This document shows, piece after piece, positions 33,822-43,483 of a stretch of DNA of 47,741 bases. The stretch comes from Candidatus Thermoflexus tengchongensis. Lineage in GTDB: Bacteria; Chloroflexota; Anaerolineae; Thermoflexales; Thermoflexaceae. The stretch covers positions 1 through 47,741 of the forward strand of contig JAEVEX010000058.1 of NCBI GenBank assembly GCA_016842085.1, given 5' to 3'. The notes beneath the pieces are model-generated. The model saw nothing but the letters and a program-made list of their open reading frames with translations, was not told the origin of the DNA and ran no database searches. Each line of letters starts with the position of its first letter. Position 1 is the stretch's first letter. The position numbers were made by a program, and so were the translations under genes.

Positions 33822-34738
33822 CCCCTTCCCTCCAGCAGCACGGATCCATCGGCGGCCCTGATCCGTTCCGCCAGCGCCTCCCCCAGGGCCTCCGCGGCCT
33901 CGGCCGGGCCCTCAATCTGCCCTCGGACCGCCCGGGCCCCATCGGGCGCCATCACCCGTCCTTCCAGCGTCAAGCGATCCCCGTGGACTTCCGCATAGGC
34001 CGCGATGGGGACGCGGCAGCCACCTCCCAGGGCCCGCAGGAACGCCCGCTCCGCGGCCACCGCCCACCAGGTCGGAAGATGATTCAGATGCTCCACGAGG
34101 GCCAGAGCTGGGGCGTCGTCCGCCCGGACCTCCACGGCGATGGCACCCTGGCCGGGAGCGGGAAGAAGCTGTTCCAGCGGGAACACCTCGGTCACCCGAT
34201 CCATCCGTCCCAGACGGATCAACCCCGCCATCGCCAGCACGATCGCCTCGTAATGCCCTTCCTCCAGTCGCCGCAACCGGGTATCCACATTGCCGACCAG
34301 GGGGAGGTAAACCAGATCCGGCCGCAGCGCCCGCAGCTGGGCGGTGCGGCGGGGGCTGCCGGTTCCCACCCGCGCGCCCGGTGGCAGCGTCGCCCAGGTC
34401 CATCCCTCCCGCGCGATGAGCGCCTCGCGGGGATCCTCCCGCTCCAGCACCGCGGCCAGCCGCAGCCCGGGCACTGGATCCGTCGGGAGATCCTTCAAGC
34501 TGTGCACCGCCAGATCGATCCGTCCCTCCAGGAGCGCGTGCTGCAGCTCCTTGACGAAAGCCCCCCGCACCTCCCGTTGCCCGCGATCGCCGCTGGTGCG
34601 GATGATCACGGTTTCCACCGGAAGCCCGGGATCCAGAGCCCGCAGCCTGCCGAGGACCAGCTCGGTTTGCGCCCGGGCCAGGGCGCTTCCTCGCGTGCCG
34701 ATGCGCAGGGGACGCGATCGGATCATGGAGAGCTTCAC
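33818..34738 (-). CDS. hemC: Porphobilinogen deaminase (hydroxymethylbilane synthase)
   Basis: A 306-aa enzyme that polymerises four porphobilinogens. The N-terminal signature is LRIGTRGSALARAQTELV. RTSGDRGQ and AVHSLKDLPT follow. The dipyrromethane cofactor Cys is Cys241 in ALGGGCRVPIAAYAE. The start is uncertain: GTG at 34738 gives four extra residues over an ATG at 34726, and neither has a strong Shine-Dalgarno. The first is reported. It is 64 bp after the hemA stop and overlaps hemD by 4 bp. Confidence 0.94.
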   Translation of the reverse strand: MKLSMIRSRPLRIGTRGSALARAQTELVLGRLRALDPGLPVETVIIRTSGDRGQREVRGAFVKELQHALLEGRIDLAVHSLKDLPTDPVPGLRLAAVLEREDPREALIAREGWTWATLPPGARVGTGSPRRTAQLRALRPDLVYLPLVGNVDTRLRRLEEGHYEAIVLAMAGLIRLGRMDRVTEVFPLEQLLPAPGQGAIAVEVRADDAPALALVEHLNHLPTWWAVAAERAFLRALGGGCRVPIAAYAEVHGDRLTLEGRVMAPDGARAVRGQIEGPAEAAEALGEALAERIRAADGSVLLEGRG

Positions 34739-34802
34739 CGTCTAACGAATGAGATGGGTTCACCGGCGGGATCCCGCTTCGCCGCGAACGGATCGAACCG
34801 GG

Positions 34803-36086
34803 CTACCCGCATCCTCCTTCACCCTCCCCGGAGCGCGACTCCGACGGAAGCGCCATCCGCGCATCCCCCTCCAGCCCCCATTGCCGCTGGAGCCGCTGGA
34901 GCGCATGGGGATCCCCGGCGATCCCTTTCAGGCCAGCGATCTGAACGTGGAGAAGCTTCTGGACCAGGCGATGGGCGAACTGTTCGATCCGCGCTCGCTG
35001 GGCAGGGGTCAGCTCCCCGAGCTTGGGCCAGAGCCATTCCAGCTCCTGTCGCCGGAGGGCATCGGCATGCTGTTGCAGCCGGGCAATCAAGGGCCCAATC
35101 TGGCGATCCCGCCACCATCGCTCCCACTCCTCCACAGCTTCCGCCACCATCCCTTCTGCCCGGGCGATGGCCTCCGCCATTCGTTCCCGATACTGGGCAT
35201 TGAGGGCCTGCAGATCCTCCAGGCGGATGGAATGGAGTCCCGATGGCAGGACCCCGTCGAGACCCACATTGGGCGGTGCCCCCAGGTCCACCAGCCAGAG
35301 CGGCGCCCCGTCACGAGCGGCGATGATCGCCTGCAGATCCGACGCAGAAAGGATCGGTTGGGGAGCAGCCAGGGCGAAAAAGGCCACATCCGCCCGGATC
35401 AGGGCGGATGGGAGATCCCTCAACGTCCCCGCCTCTCCGCCCACCTGCTCGGCCAGGACACGCGCTCGTTCCCGCGTCCGGCTGAGCACCCGTATCGAAG
35501 CGGGCCGATGTCGAAGGACGGCGTGCGCGATCTGGGTGCCCATCGTTCCCGCCCCGGCGACCAGGATCTTCTTTCCCTCTAAGGAGATCTGACGGTGGGC
35601 TTCCTGGACCGCCAGGGTAGCCAGCGATAAGGGGAGGCGGCCGAGCTCCGTTCGGGCACGGACCGCCCGGCCCAGGGCCAGGGCGCGCTCCAGCAGCGGG
35701 CCCAGGATCGGCCCGGCCGCTCCCACTTCCCGGGCGATGGCCAGAGCGCTCCGGATCTGACCGAGGATCTCCGTCTCCCCAATCGCCGTGGAATCCAGGC
35801 CCGCGGCGACCCGGAACAGATGGGTAACCGCCGCCCGGCCGACCCAGATCGCGGGGGACCGGCCGGATAGGGAGCGGCGCAGGAGGGCCACAGCCTCCTC
35901 GAGCGGGCCGATGCCGTAGATCTCCAGGCGTTCACAGGTGCTCAGGACGACCGCTTCCCTCATCCCCAGGGCCTGAAAAGCCGCCAGCCGCTCCCGCACC
36001 TTCTCCGGCGGAAGCCCCAGCCACGCCGCCAAACCCCCAAGCCCCTCCCGCCGATGAAAACCTGCCCCGAACAGCCCGAATTCCAT
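34803..36086 (-). CDS. hemA: Glutamyl-tRNA reductase
   Basis: A 427-aa NADPH-dependent enzyme. It reduces glutamyl-tRNA(Glu) to glutamate-1-semialdehyde, the committed step of the C5 pathway. The catalytic Cys is Cys51 in VVLSTCERLEIYG. The next block is GETEILGQIRSAL. The nucleotide-binding motif ILVAGAGTMG precedes a C-terminal helical dimerisation domain. The ATG at 36086 has GGAG 5 nt upstream and gives a family-like MEFGLFGAGFHRREG; a GTG at 36122 would add 12 residues and is less likely. It is the first gene of the operon, 49 bp downstream of a strong promoter. Confidence 0.94.
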   Translation of the reverse strand: MEFGLFGAGFHRREGLGGLAAWLGLPPEKVRERLAAFQALGMREAVVLSTCERLEIYGIGPLEEAVALLRRSLSGRSPAIWVGRAAVTHLFRVAAGLDSTAIGETEILGQIRSALAIAREVGAAGPILGPLLERALALGRAVRARTELGRLPLSLATLAVQEAHRQISLEGKKILVAGAGTMGTQIAHAVLRHRPASIRVLSRTRERARVLAEQVGGEAGTLRDLPSALIRADVAFFALAAPQPILSASDLQAIIAARDGAPLWLVDLGAPPNVGLDGVLPSGLHSIRLEDLQALNAQYRERMAEAIARAEGMVAEAVEEWERWWRDRQIGPLIARLQQHADALRRQELEWLWPKLGELTPAQRARIEQFAHRLVQKLLHVQIAGLKGIAGDPHALQRLQRQWGLEGDARMALPSESRSGEGEGGCG

Positions 36087-36134
36087 CGCCGCTCCAGATC
36101 CCCCGGGGAATTCCTTCCCCACCCGTCGCCTGCT

Positions 36135-36164
36135 ATTCTACGTTTTCCTAAACTTCTTTGTCAA
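36135..36164 (-). promoter_or_regulatory. hemA: Strong sigma70-like promoter of the haem operon
   Basis: On the minus strand 36159-36164 reads TTGACA, a perfect -35. An 18-nt spacer follows, then TAGAAT at 36135-36140 (5 of 6 matches to TATAAT). The region is AT-rich, in contrast to its surroundings. Transcription would start near 36128, just before the hemA start at 36086. No second comparable promoter was seen within the ten-gene run, which supports a single transcript. Confidence 0.7.
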
Positions 36165-36308
36165 GATTGCTAAGAATTTTTTGGGCTCCGTGATCCAGAT
36201 TACGGGGATTCGCGGAGGGGGTCTTTTCGCGTCTGGAGATCCGGAGGGAAATCCGGATGGGACCTCTGGCCCCCTGTGCCCTGAAGGTCTACGGGAGGGA
36301 AGCTGTGG
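36165..36308. other. Intergenic region upstream of the second Rhs gene
   Basis: About 144 bp between the haem promoter and the second Rhs gene. It holds a 7-bp inverted repeat (ATCCGGA at 36239-36245, TCCGGAT at 36252-36258). I found no convincing plus-strand promoter. Short overlapping frames here have no recognisable product. Confidence 0.5.
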
Positions 36309-39300
36309 ATGGCGAGACCTCCGGCGGCTTCTGCGGCTCCGGGAAGGACGGCTCCTGCTCCCTATCCACCCGAGCAGCTTTTACCCTCTCCCCTGCCAGA
36401 ACTTCCCGCTGCCCGTGCTCCCCTGCCGGTAGACCTACCATCCCCCTCCATGCTCTCCGTTCCCCTTCCTCAACCGGAAGTGCCCAACCCGCGCCCGGTT
36501 GTGCCAGTCCAGGAAGCCCGGGCCAGTGCCCTGGGTGTCCCCCGATCGGAGGTTCCCCTGGCCCCGCACACCCATCCGTCCCGGAGTCCCTCCGGGAAGG
36601 AGCCGGCGGAGCCTGCCCCACGACAGACTCCGCCGCGGGTTTTCGCTCCATCCCCCGAAGAGGGGAGAAGCGGGCCTGAGAAGTCCACCCAGGCCCTGCC
36701 GGTCTCCCCAGCCTCCGGCTCCTCCGCTTCCTTCCCCTTCCGCCTCTTCCTCCCCCTGGTGGTCCGGAACCATGAGCCTGGTCTGATCTCCTATCGGGGT
36801 GGGACCTACACCTCGCCGGACGGACGGGTGACGGTGGTTTTCCCGCCCGGCGCGGTGGGTCAGGCGGTGCGGGTCCACTACCGAGAGGCACGCCATCCGA
36901 TGCCGGAGGGCTTCGTGGCCCTGGGCTTTTTCTCTCTGGAAGCCGAAGAGGCGGCCAGCGGCAGACCCGTGACCACTTTCGGAGCACCGCTGGAGATCCG
37001 GGTGCGGTATTCGGATGCGGGTCTCCCCTTCGGGTTGGAGGGTCGCCTTCACCTCTACTACGAGGCCGGGGATGGACGCTGGGAGCGATTGCCCTCTGTG
37101 GCCGACCCGGAGCGGAACGAAGTGGTGGCCTGGACCACCCATATGAGCGATTTCGGACTGCTGGCCGAGACCGGAGATAACCCCTGCGACCAGGCCGTGA
37201 ATTTGGCCCCGGCCATCCCTTCCGGCACGGCCCCCTCCCTGCCGTATACCTTCTTCAGCGGCGTGACCCGTTTGGATTATTACTCCGGCACCCTGATTTA
37301 CCTCTCCAGCAATGAGGCAGGCACCGGCGCCATATTCACCCGGGACCACGCTCGGATCACGGCCTCCGGCCCCGGCGGTGGAACGTGGGAGCACGCTTTC
37401 AGCGGCTCTTCCATCCCGCCCCAGGAGATCAGCCGCGATCTTTTCCCCAACGCCCCCTTCAGCGCCACGTATTCGATCCAGACCCTCTTATGGACCGAGG
37501 CCTATACCCTGTATGCCTCCTCCGCCTATTACCTGACGATGAAAGATGTGACCCCGCCGGAGATCCGGGACGCCACGATCTGGCCGGACGGGGAAGGGGG
37601 CTATTACCTGGAGGTGACGGCGGTGGACAACTGTGCGGTGGCCTCGGTGGATCTGGTCGCCAGCAGTAGCAGCGGCGGAGGCGCCAGCGCCGGAATGGGG
37701 CGGGTTGGCCCGGACCGCTACGGGGCTGCGGTCCGCCTCCCTCGCATCGGATTCAACACGTTCGTCATCATCGCCACGGACGCAGCCGGCAACTCCAGCA
37801 TCTGGACCGCCCGGCTGCCTTCCACCTACTCCGGCGGCTTTGGCTTCACCTGCCTCAAGGGCCCATGCGGCGGTCACCAGGGCACCGAAGGGGACCCCAT
37901 CAACACCGCCTCCGGCAACTTCGTCACCCGCACCCTGGACCTGCGGTTGCCGGGCATCGGGAACACCGAAATCCGGGTGGAGCGGACCTACAACGCCCAG
38001 GCCGTCCCGCCGAAAGGGGATTTCACCCTCATCGGGATGGACCCCGGCCCCTTCGGCCCCGGCTGGTCCTGGCCCTTTGACTTCCGCCTGGAGTTCGTGG
38101 ATAACCTCCTGCTGCGCGGCGTCAAAGTCCATTATCCCGATGGCCACACGGCCCTCTTCGAGCGGGAACCTGACGGGGCCTTCACGCCCAGGACCCCCGG
38201 CAACACCGACACCCTTCGGGCCATCCCCGGCGGCTACGTCCTGAAGCAGAAGGACCTCACCGAATACCGCTTTGACGCCGGAGGCCGCCTTGTGGAGGTC
38301 CGTGACCCCAACGGCAACACCCAGACCCTGACCTACGACGGGGCCGGGCGGCTGGTCCGGGTGGAGAACAGCGCCGGGCGGTGGATCGAGATCGCCTACA
38401 CCCCTGAAGGGCTCATCCGGGAGATCACCGCCCCGGAGGGGGTCCGCCTCCAGTATGCATACACCGATGGCCTCCTCACCGCCTTCACCGACGCGCGGGG
38501 CCAGACCTGGCGCTACACCTACAACGCCTTCGGCTGGCTCACCGCCATCCTCAGCCCGAAGGGGCACCCCATCCTGCGGCTGCGGTATGGCGAGAGCCGG
38601 GACGACCCCACCTTCGGCCGGGTCGTGGAGCAGATCGAGGGCGCCACCGCCCGCCGCACCTTCGCCTACGACGACCCAGCCCACCGGCGCACCATCATCG
38701 ACGCCTACGGCCACACCACCGTCCACCAGTATGACGATGCCTACCGCCTCATCCGGGTCACCGACCCCCTGGGATACCGCGAAGCATACGGCTACGACAA
38801 CCAGGACCGGCGGATCTCCTTCAAGGACAAGGAGGGGCGGGAGTGGCACTATTTCTATGACGATAGGGGCAACCTCATCCGGGAAGAAGGCCCCCTGGGG
38901 TGGGTGCGCGAGTGGGAATACAATGATCTGGACCGCCTGACGCTGGAGCGGGACCCGGCCGGCCGCGAGACCCGCTACGGCTACGATGAGCGGGGCAACC
39001 TCACCGTCATCACCAGCGCCCTGGGCTTCACCCGCACCTTCGCTTACGACCCCCGCGGCCTCCCGATCCGCATCACGGACTTTAACGGCAACGTCATCAC
39101 CCACACCTACGACGCCGCGGGGAACCTCATCGCCGCTGAAAACGGTGTGGGCGCCGTCACCCGCTACGCCTACGACGGCCTGGGCCGGACAACAGGGATG
39201 ACCACCCCGCAGGGCACCGTCTTCACCTACACCTACGACGGGGGAAGCGCCCTCCTCACCGGGATCTTCGGCCCCCTGGGCTATCGGGAAACCTACGAAT

Positions 39301-42300
39301 ACGACCCCAACGGGAACCTGGTCCGCCGCGTGGATCCCAACGGCCACGAAACCCGTTATGAATACGACAGCTCGGATCGACTGGTGGCCGAGATCAACGC
39401 CTTAGGTTTCACCACCGTTTACACCTACGGCCTGATGGGCGAACGGGTGGCGATGCAGGACCCCGAAGGACGGGTGACCACCTACGAGTACGACGCCCTC
39501 CTGCGCCTGACGGCCGTCCACGCCCCCGAAGGGGCCACCACCCGCTACGAATACGACGGCGTGGGGAACCTGGTCGCCGCGACCGATCCCGAAGGCCGGG
39601 TGACCCGCTACATCTACAACGCCCTGGACCGCCTGGAGCAGCGCATCCAGAATTACATCCCCGGCGGCCCCCAGAACGCCGATGTGAACGTCACCACCCG
39701 CTACGAATATGACCCGGCGGGGAACCTGACGAAGGTCATTGACCCCAACGGCACCGTCACCTGCTACGAGTATGACAACCAGAACCGGCTGATCACGGAG
39801 ATCCGCAACTGCCGTCCCGGCGAGCCGGCAGGGCCGGACGTGAACGTCACCACCCGCTACGAATACGACCCCAACGGCAACCTGATCCGCCGGGTGAACC
39901 CCAGGGGCTACGCCACCACCTACGCCTACGACGCCGCCAACCGCCTCATCGCCGTCACCGATGCCCTCTCCCAGACCACCACCTATGCCTACGACCCGGA
40001 GGGGAACCTCATCGCCGTCACCGACCCGGCCGGGATGACCATCCGCTACGAATACGACCTTCTGAACCGCCGCACCGCCGAGATCCGCAACTTCCGGGAA
40101 GGCGAGCCGCCCTCCGCCGACGTCAACGTCACCACCCGCTACGCGTACGATCCGGCCGGTAACCTCGTGAAGGTCACCGATCCCAACGGCGTCCCCACCT
40201 GCTACGAATACGACGCCCTCAACCGCCGCACGGCCGAGATCCGCAACTGCCGGCCGGGCGAGCCGGCGGGGCCGGACGTCAACGTCACCACCCGCTACGA
40301 ATACGACCGGGTGGGGAACCTCGTCCGGCTCACCGACCCCAACGGCCACGCCACCCGCTTCGTCTACGACGGCCTGAACCGGCTGGTGGCCCGCACGGAC
40401 CCGGAGGGGCACACGATCACCTTCGCCTACGACCGGGTGGGGAACCTCCTCCGGCAGGTGGACGCCCGGGGGTACGCCACCGCCTGGGCCTATGACGCCC
40501 TGAACCGGCCCATCACCGTCACCGACGCCCTTTCGGGCACCACGGTCTTCCGCTACGACCCGGCCGGCAACCTCCTGGCCCGGACCGACCCCAACGGCCA
40601 CACCACCCACTATGCCTATGACGGTCTCTACCGCCGGACGGCCGTGACCGACGCGGAGGGCTACGTCACCCGCTACGAGTACGACGCAGGCGGCAACCGC
40701 ACCGCCGTGGTGGACGCCAACGGGAACCGCACCGAGTTCACCTACGATCCCCTGGACCGCCTTGAGACGATAACCAACGCGGAGGGCGAAACCACCCGCT
40801 ACCTCTACGACCCCGTGGGCAACCAGACCGACCTCATCGAGCCCGACGGGGTGGTGACCCACTACGAATACGACGGGGTGTACCGGCTGAGGCGGGTCCT
40901 GCTCAACTACCGCCCCGGCTTCCGGCCCGACCACCAGACCAACGTGGCCTACGAGTACACCTACTACCCCAACGGCAACCTGGTGGAGGTGAAACTGCCG
41001 CCCAACGCGGCCGCTTCCGATCGCCGGTTAAGATACGAGTACGACGCCCTCAACCGGCTGGTGGCCGAGACCGACCCCTCAGGCAACACCTGGCGCTACG
41101 CCTACGATCCGGCCGGCAACCGCATCCGCCGGGCCGACCCCAACGGGCACGTCACGGTCTACACCTACAACGCCGACCACCTCCTGATCCGCATCGCCTA
41201 TGACGACGGAACCGCCGTGGCGTTCGCTTACGACGAGAACCACAACCGGACGGTGATGACCGATACCCTCGGGGTGACCCGGTGGGTTTACGACCCCCTC
41301 AACCGGGTGGTGGCGATCACCGACAGCCTGGGGCGGGCGCTGGGCTACGCCTACGACGCGGTGGGCAACCGGATCGCCATCACCTACCCGGTCACGGGGA
41401 CGGTGACCTATACCTATGACGCCAACAACCGGCTGCGGGGCGTCACCGACCCCTACGGGCACACCACCCGCTACGAGCGGGACGGGGTGGGGAACCTCAT
41501 CCGCCAGCTCAACCCCAACGGCACCGTCACGGAAGCCGCATACGACCGGGCGAACCGTCTGGTGAGCCTTTCCACCCGCCGTCCAGACGGCGCCATCATC
41601 GCCGCCTTCGCCTATGAGGTGAACGAAGTAGGCCTGCGGACGGGGATGACCGCCACCTACGGCTGGCGGAACCCGCCGGTGGTGGTGGAGCGCTACACCT
41701 ACGACCCCCTGCGCCGCCTTACCGGTGTTACGGACAGCGAGGGCTTCCGGGAGATCTACGAATACGATGCGGCGGGCAACCGGGTGCGCTGGTGGGCCAA
41801 TGACGACCGGACCACCCCGCGGCCCCGGGACGGCTTTGAGGTCACCTACACCTACGACGCTGCGGACCGGCTGCTGGAGGCGGTGCGGGTGAGCGGCCCA
41901 CCGGAGGGGACCCAGCGGTTCGTCTACACCTACGACGCCAACGGCAACCGGGTGAACCTCAACTGGCCGGGTCCGCCGGGGCCGAACACCCAGGGGCTGG
42001 ACTATACTTACGACCGGGAGAACCGGCTCATCGCCGCCCAGGCCTACCAGACCAACCACCGGGGCCACCGCATCGATCGGGAGATCACCCGCCTGTTCTA
42101 CGACGGCCTGGGCCGGCGGCTGGTGAAGGAATACGATCCCAACGATGGCGGGGGTGGGGTCAAGCGGACGGAATACGTGCTGGACGGCCTGGACCCGGTG
42201 GCCGAATACGAGATATGGAACGGGCAATGGCGGGACTACTACCGGGGCGGGGTGGAGGCCTTCAGCCCCACCCCGATGCTGCTGGCGATGCGGCGCTTCC

Positions 42301-43472
42301 CGGAGGGCACCGAGGGCCAGACTTACTGGTATCATCTGGACGGGCGGGGGAGCGTGGCGGGCCTCACCAAGCACCAGGGCCAGTCCACCCACAACTACCG
42401 CTACGATGCCTATGGGCAACTGCTCCCGGCCCAGGGCAACTGGACCGATCCGCACAACCCCTACACCTTCCTGGGCAAGGAGTGGGACGAGCACTTAGCG
42501 CTTTACGAATTCGGCGTGCGGCTGTATGACCCATGGGCGGGGGTGTGGCTCACGCGGGAGCCTTTGCCGGGGGATGCCTGGTGGCCCCGCACGTGGCACC
42601 GGTATCAGTATACCTATGCCAATCCCATCAGTTACTACGACCCGTATGGACTGCAGGTGCCGCCGCCAGTCACCCCCGTGCCGGCGCCCACCCCACCGCC
42701 CTATACCCCGGTGCCCTGGCCCACACCCACCCCGGGGCCCTCGCCCACGCCTACGGCTACGCCCGCGCCGCAGCCGGTGCCTACCCCGCCGCTCGCTTCA
42801 ACGCCCATCCAGGCCCCAACCCCCACCGGCGCTTCCATCTGCCTCATCAGCCCAGCCGACCTTTACACCCTGGGCTATGGGGGCTATCAGGCCTGGCGTG
42901 CTGGGCAAATGCTCCGAGGTGGGCTGAGGTTTGTTCCGGGGAGCGCCTATCCGGGCCAGATCATCGTATACGGCTCCCGGGAAGCCCGTCGGGCGGCGGG
43001 GCTTTCTCCCTTTTTCATCCACGCCCGCCGGACCCATCCGGGCCTGGTTCGCTATCTTTCCCCGGGGGCAGCGTTTTCCCGGGAGCTGCTCTCCGGATCC
43101 ACGGGGGTGGGGGTGGCGCTGAGCGTGGGGTGGGATGTATACGAGTATGGGTGGGGGAGCAAGCGGGAGGTGGGGCTGGGGAGCACCGAGTTCGCCGCCG
43201 CCGTCACGGTGGATGTCGGAACAACGGCGTTGCTCCCGGCATTGGGAGCGGCGGCAGGGGGACTCATATGCGGGCCGGGAGCTCCCGCATGTGTGGTTGG
43301 AGGCGCGGCTTTAGGAAACTTCTTAGTCGTGTGGTTCAGCGCATCGGGGCTTCGAGAACGGAGCGTGGAGGCAGTGAGCGGTTTTTATGAAACCATCCTT
43401 CAGCCACCCCCATCGGCCCCGGAATCCTGGGAGGAAATCTGGCCGGATTGGCCGAACATCCCCGCTCCCTGA
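36309..43472 (+). CDS. Second giant Rhs/YD-repeat polymorphic toxin with hydrophobic tip
   Basis: A 2387-aa protein. It opens with a Pro-rich region (to about 150), then FRLFLPLVVRNH. A ZU5/autoproteolytic-like region follows (TYTSPDGRVTVVFPPGAVG). A DUF6531-type Rhs N-terminal domain lies near 525-600 (DPINTASGNFVTRTLDLRLP). YD repeats run from about 660 to 2000. The core end has YRYDAYGQLLPAQGNW, LYEFGVRLYDPWAGVWLTRE and SYYDPYGLQ. A Pro/Thr spacer follows at about 2116-2175. The last 210 residues are Gly/Ala-rich and hydrophobic (VGVALSVGWDVYEYGW, ALGAAAGGLICGPGAPACVV), suggesting a membrane-acting toxin. No N-terminal signal peptide is visible. The ATG at 36309 has GGGAGGG upstream, and the next upstream in-frame codon is a stop at 36282-36284. 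A membrane immunity gene follows by 11 nt. Confidence 0.88.
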   Translation: MARPPAASAAPGRTAPAPYPPEQLLPSPLPELPAARAPLPVDLPSPSMLSVPLPQPEVPNPRPVVPVQEARASALGVPRSEVPLAPHTHPSRSPSGKEPAEPAPRQTPPRVFAPSPEEGRSGPEKSTQALPVSPASGSSASFPFRLFLPLVVRNHEPGLISYRGGTYTSPDGRVTVVFPPGAVGQAVRVHYREARHPMPEGFVALGFFSLEAEEAASGRPVTTFGAPLEIRVRYSDAGLPFGLEGRLHLYYEAGDGRWERLPSVADPERNEVVAWTTHMSDFGLLAETGDNPCDQAVNLAPAIPSGTAPSLPYTFFSGVTRLDYYSGTLIYLSSNEAGTGAIFTRDHARITASGPGGGTWEHAFSGSSIPPQEISRDLFPNAPFSATYSIQTLLWTEAYTLYASSAYYLTMKDVTPPEIRDATIWPDGEGGYYLEVTAVDNCAVASVDLVASSSSGGGASAGMGRVGPDRYGAAVRLPRIGFNTFVIIATDAAGNSSIWTARLPSTYSGGFGFTCLKGPCGGHQGTEGDPINTASGNFVTRTLDLRLPGIGNTEIRVERTYNAQAVPPKGDFTLIGMDPGPFGPGWSWPFDFRLEFVDNLLLRGVKVHYPDGHTALFEREPDGAFTPRTPGNTDTLRAIPGGYVLKQKDLTEYRFDAGGRLVEVRDPNGNTQTLTYDGAGRLVRVENSAGRWIEIAYTPEGLIREITAPEGVRLQYAYTDGLLTAFTDARGQTWRYTYNAFGWLTAILSPKGHPILRLRYGESRDDPTFGRVVEQIEGATARRTFAYDDPAHRRTIIDAYGHTTVHQYDDAYRLIRVTDPLGYREAYGYDNQDRRISFKDKEGREWHYFYDDRGNLIREEGPLGWVREWEYNDLDRLTLERDPAGRETRYGYDERGNLTVITSALGFTRTFAYDPRGLPIRITDFNGNVITHTYDAAGNLIAAENGVGAVTRYAYDGLGRTTGMTTPQGTVFTYTYDGGSALLTGIFGPLGYRETYEYDPNGNLVRRVDPNGHETRYEYDSSDRLVAEINALGFTTVYTYGLMGERVAMQDPEGRVTTYEYDALLRLTAVHAPEGATTRYEYDGVGNLVAATDPEGRVTRYIYNALDRLEQRIQNYIPGGPQNADVNVTTRYEYDPAGNLTKVIDPNGTVTCYEYDNQNRLITEIRNCRPGEPAGPDVNVTTRYEYDPNGNLIRRVNPRGYATTYAYDAANRLIAVTDALSQTTTYAYDPEGNLIAVTDPAGMTIRYEYDLLNRRTAEIRNFREGEPPSADVNVTTRYAYDPAGNLVKVTDPNGVPTCYEYDALNRRTAEIRNCRPGEPAGPDVNVTTRYEYDRVGNLVRLTDPNGHATRFVYDGLNRLVARTDPEGHTITFAYDRVGNLLRQVDARGYATAWAYDALNRPITVTDALSGTTVFRYDPAGNLLARTDPNGHTTHYAYDGLYRRTAVTDAEGYVTRYEYDAGGNRTAVVDANGNRTEFTYDPLDRLETITNAEGETTRYLYDPVGNQTDLIEPDGVVTHYEYDGVYRLRRVLLNYRPGFRPDHQTNVAYEYTYYPNGNLVEVKLPPNAAASDRRLRYEYDALNRLVAETDPSGNTWRYAYDPAGNRIRRADPNGHVTVYTYNADHLLIRIAYDDGTAVAFAYDENHNRTVMTDTLGVTRWVYDPLNRVVAITDSLGRALGYAYDAVGNRIAITYPVTGTVTYTYDANNRLRGVTDPYGHTTRYERDGVGNLIRQLNPNGTVTEAAYDRANRLVSLSTRRPDGAIIAAFAYEVNEVGLRTGMTATYGWRNPPVVVERYTYDPLRRLTGVTDSEGFREIYEYDAAGNRVRWWANDDRTTPRPRDGFEVTYTYDAADRLLEAVRVSGPPEGTQRFVYTYDANGNRVNLNWPGPPGPNTQGLDYTYDRENRLIAAQAYQTNHRGHRIDREITRLFYDGLGRRLVKEYDPNDGGGGVKRTEYVLDGLDPVAEYEIWNGQWRDYYRGGVEAFSPTPMLLAMRRFPEGTEGQTYWYHLDGRGSVAGLTKHQGQSTHNYRYDAYGQLLPAQGNWTDPHNPYTFLGKEWDEHLALYEFGVRLYDPWAGVWLTREPLPGDAWWPRTWHRYQYTYANPISYYDPYGLQVPPPVTPVPAPTPPPYTPVPWPTPTPGPSPTPTATPAPQPVPTPPLASTPIQAPTPTGASICLISPADLYTLGYGGYQAWRAGQMLRGGLRFVPGSAYPGQIIVYGSREARRAAGLSPFFIHARRTHPGLVRYLSPGAAFSRELLSGSTGVGVALSVGWDVYEYGWGSKREVGLGSTEFAAAVTVDVGTTALLPALGAAAGGLICGPGAPACVVGGAALGNFLVVWFSASGLRERSVEAVSGFYETILQPPPSAPESWEEIWPDWPNIPAP
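39641..40518 (+). repeat. Tandem duplication of a 438-bp unit inside the second Rhs gene
   Basis: The block beginning RIQNYIPGGPQNADVNVTTR at about 39641 recurs as EIRNFREGEPPSADVNVTTR at about 40080. The internal EIRNCRPGEPAGPDVNVTTR at about 39798 recurs at about 40236. Both offsets are 438-439 bp, or 146 codons. DNA identity is high, especially in the AACGTCACCACCCGCTACG segment. The duplication adds YD units without breaking the frame. Confidence 0.7.
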
Positions 43473-43483
43473 GGGAGGTCTGG

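Noticed and set aside
37488-39347. Long minus-strand open frames opposite the second Rhs gene (also 39402-40934 and 41079-42494)
   Set aside because: They mirror YD repeats (regular VVxVGDxV patterns) and have no RBS or recognisable domain.
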